Source: Hirudo medicinalis (taxonomy: Eukaryota; Annelida; Clitellata; Hirudinida; Hirudinidae). Taken from it: 37,906 bases of DNA. The notes beneath the pieces were generated by a model. The model was not told the origin of the DNA and made no database searches. It saw only the letters and a program-made list of their open reading frames with translations. Position numbers and translations under genes: made by a program. The stretch is taken from assembly GCA_011800805.1 (NCBI GenBank), contig MPNW01000475.1:66704-104609 (forward strand), in the 5' to 3' direction. Below are positions 19,427 to 27,900 of this stretch, piece after piece; position 1 is the first letter of the stretch, and every line of letters begins with the position of its first letter.

Positions 19427-19668
19427 ATTTATATAGCGCCATATGCATAGCGTCAGAGGCGCTTCTTGTCAACCATTTATATAGCGCTCCTTCCCAAGGG
19501 CGCTTGCGGCAGTGCAGGCTGGGTTTCGAACACGACNCAGAGGCGCTTCTTGTCAACCATTTATATAGCGCTCCTTCCCAAGGGCGCTTGCGGCAGTGCA
19601 GGCTGGGTTTCGAACACGACACATTACGACTGTTGCCATTACCGCCGTATGCAGGAACGTAACCATAC
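19427..19668 (+). repeat. SINE-like AGCGC repeat, copy 4, with assembly duplication
   Basis: Two ATTTATATAGCGC blocks, then GCAGGCTGGGTTTCGAACAC and CATTACGACTGTTGCCATTA. An 83-bp stretch (19454-19536) is repeated exactly at 19538-19620 on the other side of a single N. The second copy is probably an unmerged contig overlap. Confidence 0.75.
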
Positions 19669-22364
19669 GTCTGAAATTAACGTCTGAAAATGTAGTTTTG
19701 TTGCAATAATTCACTTAGGAACAACAAGTTGCTAAGAAATGCTTAGAAATAAATGGCCATTGAATAATAAAAATGAATTGGACAGAGTTTTGTTCGAAAA
19801 TTACTATAAATTAGAAAATACGACAAACAATGCAAATGAAAATGGAAATTCAAGACTAATCAGAGCTTGTAACGCATAATGTCACATTGATAGCTCAACG
19901 AAGCACTTGTTTGAAACACAAGTTGTTTGAAAAAGTAGGTAGTTTTGCACACTTATTTGTGACCATATTCGTTTTGAAGGTGGTTTTAATATTGCCGTTA
20001 CCTTTATTTGGAAGTTACAGCTTCTTGAATTTTTTGATTTAACTTTAATCCTTGTTATTATCTTTCTATTTATGATTTGCGTACTTCCCGTAAATAGATG
20101 GCATTTAAGAAATAAAAGAGTTTGTAAAGAAGTTTGAAATATGAATACAAAGAAGCCATGGACTGATAAGAATACTCACAGATGTGTTTGTTCATCCAGC
20201 TCTGACGATTAATAGGACAGGTGGCTTGTTGGGATTACTTTTGGCAAACATCAACACATTCTCTTCGCTAATTTATCTCACGTGTTGCTCCAGTTCTTTA
20301 ACCTATTTGCAATTTAATTCGCAATTCAACTGCACGTTGTAATGAGGTCTTCTATTGAAAAGTGAAAGATTTCTTAGACTTCGTGACAATGTTTCTTAGT
20401 GATAAACCGCCTATTCATTAATCGGACTATGGGACATCATTGGTGTCATCTTTAATGTACTTTCGAATGCTCTTATGACATTATTTTCTTTAAGAGTTTA
20501 AGTTTTTCAGAGATTAGAAAAAAGCAAAGACTTTTCGTAAAGATAAACTTTATTTTGAATTATTTTACATTCCGAAAATTTGTAGTTAATGCTTGATGTA
20601 TTATGTGTTAGTAATAGTATTGCGAACACTTTTCAAATTCCTAAATCCTATTCCTCATTTTGATATAAAGATAATCAAGTTTAAAGTTGAAATAACCTTT
20701 ACATCTACATTTTTTCAATATTTTGCTTTTTTCTAATTTAATTTCCCAATTTTTAAATTATATTTAATGTTTCATAGACTCGTGAAACATTCCAATCATT
20801 TCTTTGAGGCGTGACTTCATGACCTTAATTCATATATTCGTGGCCATTTATTGCTTCATTTCATCATTGAAGGTCTTGATAAGCACATGATTGCAGCTAT
20901 TTTTGTCTCAGGAAGGAATGATTTATCTGTTGGAATGAGCTGACTTTAAGAAGTCGTTCACGAGAAATTGAATCTCGTGAGTAAGTTCTCAAAAGATAAG
21001 CAATCGACGCTTCCACGAAGAGATTATAAAAGAGTTTCTCGATAGGTAGGTACAAAGCAGGTCTAATATTCACAACGAGGTGGTTGTAGTGCTACAATAA
21101 CATGTTTGAAATACCAAGTCTTATTATGGATGCGATCCTCCAAGGGTCTCTAAAATAATTAATTAGGTTTAGTTTAACTAAACAGACAACTACTTATCGA
21201 AATCATCTTCAAATAACACTGTTATGTAATAATTGGTTGTTGTGCTGAAATTCAATGCTTTCAGTGGCTTCCTGGTTGTGGCTTAGCAGATATTCGCTCA
21301 AGCGATGAGTAAAGTTGCGTTAGTAATATTTTATCATAAAGGATTACAGCACGACGAAGGAAGCTTAATAACATATTAATGTTGTTAATGTAAGATGTTG
21401 TTGATTAAAATAATTGTTTATTTTTAACTTCCTCAAAACTGAATTGGACATCATTATGATAAATATAACTAGGCAATATTTAATTAATATTTTGCCAGTA
21501 TTTAAAGTTAAAACACTTATCAAAACTGAATTAATTAAGATGGTTAGAGCTGAAGATTGAACTAAGAACTGGCAAATTAGCCTTCGTAATACCTGAACAT
21601 GCCAATGCATAAATATGCCAGAAATATGCAAAAATAGTGTTAATCCCTGAGCATGAGTGAGCATGTGATTCATTCAAGTGTGGATTCACTTGGATTCGTG
21701 ACTTATGGCTCCGTGTTTGAAGATGAATTTAAGTTATTTCACAATGAGAATTACTTCCAATTAAGAATTACTTATTCCTCGTAAGAATTACTTACGAGGG
21801 TCAATAAATGGCTTGAGATTATTCGAGAAAGTTTGAAATGCATAGAAGTGGTCAATAATTGGTTGATAAGTTGATGAGGAAACGACATATTAAGTTGCAA
21901 TTGATTTATTTAAATGTTTTTCATTGATTTTTGATTTTCATTTCTTATAAAGATACCAGATTATTACAATATAAGCTTTTTAAGGTTATAATTAGACTAA
22001 GTCACATTAAATATAAATTTATGACATATTTGTAGAAATCTTAAAAGTTATTTCAAAAGTCCTTACATACTAAGTCAGCATATTAACATTGCTTTGCATT
22101 TTTGAATTTGAACCTTTAATTGCAAATCAAAAAGGAAATTTAAGTATTGTTAACAAAAACCAAGCTCATCATCTGGGGAGTAAACAATAAGCAAAACATT
22201 GCAATCAATTGTGAATCAAGCCAGTACTCAGATTATCAAATCAGGTTGGCTCTTCGTATCAGTCGACAAATCCAAGGCTCCTTCCAGGTTAGATCTCAGA
22301 CGCCTCCATCACTAGCCAGGTTCGACCTCGATTATTCCAGAATCTCAGCAGGCCTTCAATATAG
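19669..22364. other. Intergenic AT-rich region
   Basis: Nothing coding was recognised on either strand. It holds one copy of a 55-bp perfect direct repeat at 20901-20955. Confidence 0.4.
20901..20955 (+). repeat. 55-bp perfect direct repeat, copy A
   Basis: Starts TTTTGTCTCAGGAAGGAATG and ends CTGACTTTAAGAAGTC. It is identical to 23588-23642, 2.7 kb away, with unrelated flanks. Confidence 0.8.
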
Positions 22365-23303
22365 ATCTAAATCAGGAGTCTCCAAAGTACGGCCAGCAGG
22401 CCAGATGTGACCCCCCAAGTGTCTCTAATCCGATAAAAAAATGAAAATGTGGGGAAAAAATTAAAAATGGGAGACATGCGCAACTACTGAATTCAGACAA
22501 TTCCCTCACAGGGAGAGTGTCCTGAGATGAACAAAGCAGACATATGCGTATTAGAGTGTTATGTTATGTGAGCTGTGGATGCTGCAAAACACAAAATATC
22601 TTAACGAAATAACGCAAACAACATGAACAGTGTGTCAAATTTTCAATTAGGTCTAGCCACAGTTAATTTGACAAGCAATTATAACAAAGGTCCGTAACAC
22701 CAGGTCCACATCCTCTACAACACTGAATCCAGTATTCATAAGACGGTTAATTGAATTTCCTGCCACACAGAATGCATGGGATATCGTCACTGCTGGTTGC
22801 TAAGGGCAATTAGTAGTCCTAGTTTTTTTGCTAGCAGTTGTTTTTCGACAACTCTTGGCTAGTCCAGATGTCTTGCCACATTCGGTCAGTTCAGTTGATT
22901 CTTCCTTTCTCCTGTTGGTCGGTAAACTGGCTTACCTGTACTTTTCTCATCATCTCCTTTTCATTTAAAGTGTCTGAACTTTTTCATTTTATATTAATGT
23001 TAGTATTAATGATCCTTCTCTTCGTCTCTTCTGACCCTGTTCAGTTCTGGTTGGAATTGTTGGAATTGTTGGAATTGAATGCTGGCGAGATATCAATAAC
23101 ACAATATACTGATACACAGTAACACACAGTCTTTGCCCTGGCCTTTTATCTGCAACAATTATTGGTTAATAATTATTAACCTATTATAACACATTAAAAA
23201 ATGTGTTAAACACATGAGTGCTTTATAATGAGGGGAAATTTTACTAATCACAGTTTGCTGATGACCATGTGACTGCAACATGAATTTCAGCAATTTAACA
23301 TAC

Positions 23304-23498
23304 CATACGATATAGTTGGGATTCGTGCATAGGCTTGCGTTGAACGACCATCTTGATGTTCAGGTGAGTCACTGGCTGCCACCCGAGTCCTGGCTGGTGT
23401 AGCCTTTGGTGCAGCCGAATGCACGGAATATGAATGATCGTCGGCAACTTGGTCAGCCGGTCTACCTGTTGATACAAAGGTTTCTAGTGAATTCATTT
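23304..23498 (-). CDS. Orphan symmetric exon, Ser/Ala/Thr/Pro-rich
   Basis: A 195-nt stretch on the minus strand lies between acceptor AATGCAG and a strong donor G|GTATGT. It has one open frame, phase 1-1, including MNSLETFVSTGRPADQVADD and SAAPKATPARTRVAASDSPE. No conserved domain was recognised. It lies inside the hAT-like element and about 4.6 kb upstream of the PAN gene start on the same strand. It could be an upstream exon of an alternative transcript, a transposon exon, or chance. Confidence 0.35.
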
Positions 23499-23587
23499 CT
23501 GCATTTGTGAGAGAAATTTTTAAAGCTTAAGGTTGTGAAATCCTGCTTTAGATCAGCAATATCTGATGCATTTAAAATCCTTACTTA

Positions 23588-23642
23588 TTTTGTCTCAGGA
23601 AGGAATGATTTATCTGTTGGAATGAGCTGACTTTAAGAAGTC
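23588..23642 (+). repeat. 55-bp perfect direct repeat, copy B
   Basis: Identical to 20901-20955. This copy lies within the hAT-like element. Confidence 0.8.
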
Positions 23643-23904
23643 AGGAACACATGCTTTGAGCAGAATCTGATGTAATTTTGTCAGAAATTCATCAGTTTCA
23701 TGCATCTTGCAGTAGTAAAAAACATTTTAGCTCTTGCTGATATTCTGCAACCTGCATTCTGCGCTGCACCATAACTCCCGAAATAAACAGCCTGTTATTC
23801 GTTAACCGTATTTTAGTAAATTTAATTACTTTCTGCTCGCCGAGGCTTCAGAAATCAGCAATGTGACCCTCCGCTAAAAAACTTGGTAGACCCTTGAGCT
23901 CAAT

Positions 23905-24742
23905 GATTTTGAACCTCAAAAAATGTCAAATCTGAATCTATAGGGCACAATAACCTCATGATGTGTCTTCGTTCTTTTTGAAACTCTGATTTTATCAGCA
24001 GAGTTCTTTTATTTAATGCATTTTTTTTATTAATCTTATTCTTGTTTATATTTTTGTTATTCTAGAATTTATCTTATTCTTATCATTTCTTCATTTTCAA
24101 AAGCAACGATCAGAACCTCCAGCTTTCCTATGGAATGACTTGTACTAACATTGTAACGAACAATTACTTATATATTTAAAAATCTTAAAATTTAAAAATA
24201 AGAATATTATAGCTTCTGCAACAATATTAAGACATATACAGATGTGCATGAACATATCGACGGACCAATGAGTTGATTCTCCATTTTTATAGATAATTAG
24301 TGTCTTACTATGAAAAAAATGTTTACTTAAGAGAAAGATGTTTATGGAATTTTGTAATAAAATTTTATGTTGTTGTTGTCAAGATTCAAAAATAGCTTCG
24401 TTTTGATTTAACTTTATATGAGTTGATTGCTTGCTTATTTTCAACTATTCTTTAAGTCTTTATAAAAAAATAAATTGGTTCCAAATACAACCTAAAGTTC
24501 TAAATTTAAATAACACGATAAAATATCATTCTATCAACCGATTATTGAACTTCATACAGAATTTGGAGCTCGGAACTTTATCGAGAATATTTAAACCTAA
24601 GGCATTATGGCTACAATTGCATAATGAATTTTAAAATGTTAATTAATATGAAGTTACAATTGGTTACAATTATCTACCAGTCGATGGTTTTCAGCGGAAT
24701 CTTTCCAATAGGAGAATTGTGCGCACCGAGCCAGGGTAGGAG
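23905..24742. other. Intergenic region upstream of the neurexin promoter
   Basis: AT-rich; the 24431-24634 open frame shows no domain. No upstream LNS or EGF exon was recognised here. Confidence 0.4.
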
Positions 24743-24749
24743 TATAAAA
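24743..24749 (+). promoter_or_regulatory. TATA box of the neurexin gene
   Basis: TATAAAA within GGAGTATAAAAATGATGGG, 72 nt upstream of the start codon, implies a 5' UTR of about 45 nt. Confidence 0.55.
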
Positions 24750-24807
24750 ATGATGGGAGGAATCATCGCTGTTAAAGAGTTTGCATTTTGATTTTAGTTT
24801 TGTCTGA

Positions 24808-24819
24808 ATGGAGAATTAA
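24808..24819 (+). other. Minimal upstream ORF (Met-Glu-Asn-stop)
   Basis: ATGGAGAATTAA ends one base before the main ATG at 24821. With a start site about 25-30 nt downstream of the TATA box it would be in the 5' leader and could reduce or regulate translation. Confidence 0.45.
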
Positions 24820-24820
24820 A

Positions 24821-24914
24821 ATGACAATAAGCTGTCTGTTGGCTGCTCTTCTTCTCCTAACCAACCATGAAAGCCTCAACATTTCTACGGACATACGTGT
24901 AGATTCTGGACCAG
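24821..24914 (+). CDS. Neurexin exon 1: signal peptide
   Basis: MTISCLLAALLLLTNHESLN is a clear signal peptide, followed by a short spacer and donor CAG|GTATTT (phase 1). It joins in frame at 25717, where three tandem acceptors (TAG, CAG, CAG, three bases apart) could add or drop single residues. This is not the beta-neurexin leader I recall. Confidence 0.7.
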
Positions 24915-27900
24915 GTATTTTAAAAATTAAAATGTTGAGGGAAGTATTCCATTAACTTTAATTCGGTCGTTAATATTCTTCTATTAAAAAGAGAATTTGC
25001 ATTTTAAAAGTTTGGTTGCATTCATCACACGGGACGTGTAGATCGGCTGACCAATCTGAAACTGTTTAGTATTCCCCTCGTTAGCAAATTGATTGTCGTT
25101 TTTGAGAGGTGGCAAGCAGGGTTGGACCACGCATAGTAAATGAGGCCATAAAAGATGGTGACAGTCGCTCGAAATTAACCATTCTTTCTGCTAATATCAG
25201 GATAATTAGACTTTATATATGGTAGCGATCAGATTAATGAAATTAATTTGGACCACGATTGAAATTATGACAACAGGACGCAAGCAAAGCAGCAATGACA
25301 GTCACTATTCTTTGTCTGTCCCAAGAAAGGTCACTTAGAGGTTACCGGCAAGACATCTTTGACAATGACAAATGTTTCGAAAGGGTCCTTTTCGTTTTAC
25401 ATTAAGCAACATTTGCTCATTTGAACGTTGTCGATGAGAAGAACATTAGTGTTGTATAATGGTTGTTTGAATGGCTGATTAATCAATTTTTTGGTTGGCG
25501 ACCATCGAACCTTTCAACTGTTGCACAAGTCGGCATCATCCAGGCTTGAAAGCGTGATTTTTACGCAAGAGAAATTTTAATTAGATACCATTGACTGATT
25601 CCGAATTAGACATTCCTAAGCACAACTCCCTCAAGACTTGTGCTTGACGAATTAGAACATTTTGCATGGCATCTTCAATTGATGTCGTTTATTTACTGAA
25701 AGTAACTTTTTTTTAGCAGCAGAAGGATTGTTGGCGGATAAAAAGGACCTCAGCATTTCCTTCCCCATATACTTTCGATCGTTTCAGTCCTTCTTTCGAA
25801 CAAATATTCGACTTTCCAAGTCCTCCTTTAGTATTTATTTCCAGGTTCTTACAATTGATTGCACTTGAATATTTATTGCATAAAATATCGCTTGAGTAGT
25901 AAATAGCTGCACTTATTGCAGATTAAAACAAGGATGTTGACTGGTCTCATAATGCTGGCAAAAGACGAAAAACATTCTTTTCTCTTCTGCATTGAGTTGC
26001 ACCACGGCAAAATCAGGTCAGATAATCTAATTTTATTTCAAAAACTTTACGATTAATTATTTGGTAACAACAATTTATTTTATCAAGTAACATTATTTTA
26101 ATTTTTATTTGCTGCCAAATCCATTTACATAGTGGCTGACAAGCCAAATTCAAATTCAATCAGCCAATATTTAAAGTGCCTTATATATCCTAAGATGTCA
26201 AGGCACCATAACAAACCAGAGCAGTCGAATAAAAAAAATATCAAAAATATAAAAAAATCAAGAGAATAAGTAAATACAGAAATAAAAATAAATAATATTA
26301 ATTAAAATTAAAAACAAGCGAAAAAAACATAAAAAGTAGGCTAGTGTAATTTTGTTACACGTATTTATATATTAAATTACATGTATTACACGTATTTATA
26401 TATTAAATGCATTTGCTTGTCAAATAATCATTTCGTAATGTAGTTAATGCTATCATGAGTTTTAAGTCTGACATGATTTTATTTTTATTTCATTGTTTTA
26501 TAATAAATTCGATCATTTAAATCTTAAGCAAATTAACATTTAATTTTGATTCAAGGCTTTAAATTCAGTATCAGAGATTCAAAATAAAATTATTTTATTT
26601 CATCATTCAATATTTACACTGAATATTTTATATCCTCAAAATGGACATATATTTGGTGCCTCTTCAGAGCGGACGTTTGAATATTCATCAGGCACATCTT
26701 TATTGCGGACATAATGTTATTTGAATATTCATCAGGTACATCTTCAAAATGGACAGCGACACGAAGATTCTCCAAAGACCGCTGAACGTATCTGATGGAA
26801 GGATTCACGAGGTTCACATTCAAAGGCCTTCATGTCAGCACAACATCCTTAGAGTCGACGACTCAGCAGGTCCTTCGTACACTTCTGGAAAAACTCTTCT
26901 TGAAGTGGATGACGCCGACTGCGAGATCCACATCGGAGGTACGTCCGGATATATGTATGGAGTTCTTCCTGACGCCGTTCGATCCACGGATGGTTACATC
27001 GGTTGCATGTCATCCATCGATCTCNTCTTGAAGTGGATGACGCCGACTGCGAGATCCACATCGGAGGTACGTCCGGATATATGTATGGAGTTCTTCCTGA
27101 CGCCGTTCGATCCACGGATGGTTACATCGGTTGCATGTCATCCATCGATCTCGATGGAAATCCTTGGTCCCTCATCATGAACCACACCGTGCTCGATGAA
27201 AAGTTCAAAGATCAAATCGTCTATGGATGTGATGGCAAGTTGGCAACTTCGTGTTAGTAATGTTTTTTATTCATACAATAATTTGTCAATTTCTACAGAG
27301 GAGGGAGAATTCAAGTCAATTGCAGGTCTGATGAGTTATTTTTAAACTTGAAATATATAATGAAATTTTTTTTTATTCTTTATTTTTCAAATTATTTTTT
27401 TCAATTATTTACAGACGAATGTGGGATTTAGTTTTGTTTATTTTTTCTTAATTTTAATTTCTTATAAAATCCGCAAATTTAAGCGACGTCAGGAATCCTT
27501 GAAAACGTGCTCAGCCATAAATTCCAGCGCGTCTAATTGTCTCTAAGATACCTTCTTTAATAGTCGGAGCATGCATATTTGACGCTAATTAAATGCTTTC
27601 CTTGCAAATGAGCGTGTGAAGACATGCCAGCCTGATTGGCATTGTTAACTCAAGTTAGCCTTCTAAAATAATTGTTAACGGCAATTATTATTACGCCATC
27701 TCTTGAGCATTCTAATCAACTAAATCAAACCGTCCAAACGGTGTCATTCACATGTTAGAAATTTTGAATTTTCAAAGAATATTTTCCACATGAGAAGTTG
27801 TGTGGATGTCGCAACGGAGGACTCTGCCGGGGCGGTGCATGCGATTGCAAACTCACCACTTATTCTGGACGTTTTTGCGAGGAAGGTAATAACAAGTAAC

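Larger units (their letters stand above)
22373..23896. mobile_element. hAT-like non-autonomous DNA transposon
   Basis: The left end CAGGAGTCTCCAAAGT and the complement of the right end, CAAGGGTCTACCAAGT, form a 16-bp inverted repeat (12 matches). Next to the left end is CCAGCAGGCCAGATGTGACC, a subterminal motif familiar from hAT (Charlie/ZBED-type) elements. The flanking 8-mers ATCTAAAT and AGCTCAAT match at 6 of 8 positions, as expected for an old 8-bp hAT target-site duplication. No transposase was recognised. Confidence 0.6.

Noticed and set aside
19354..19687. Three open frames with an internal repeated peptide
   Set aside because: The repeat comes from the SINE-like element duplicated around an N; it is not a protein repeat.
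22147..23122. Plus-strand open frames 22147-22410 and 22838-23122
   Set aside because: They overlap the hAT-like element and show no conserved motif or splice context.
26795..27115. Alternative frames across the neurexin exon, including a minus-strand frame
   Set aside because: They result from the 128-nt assembly duplication, which shifts the LNS frame, and its antisense shadow.
27411..27434. Possible small neurexin exon after TTATTTACAG (Asp-Glu-Cys-Gly-Ile-stop)
   Set aside because: It has no usable donor and would end the protein before the EGF domain; the 27778 exon fits all phases.
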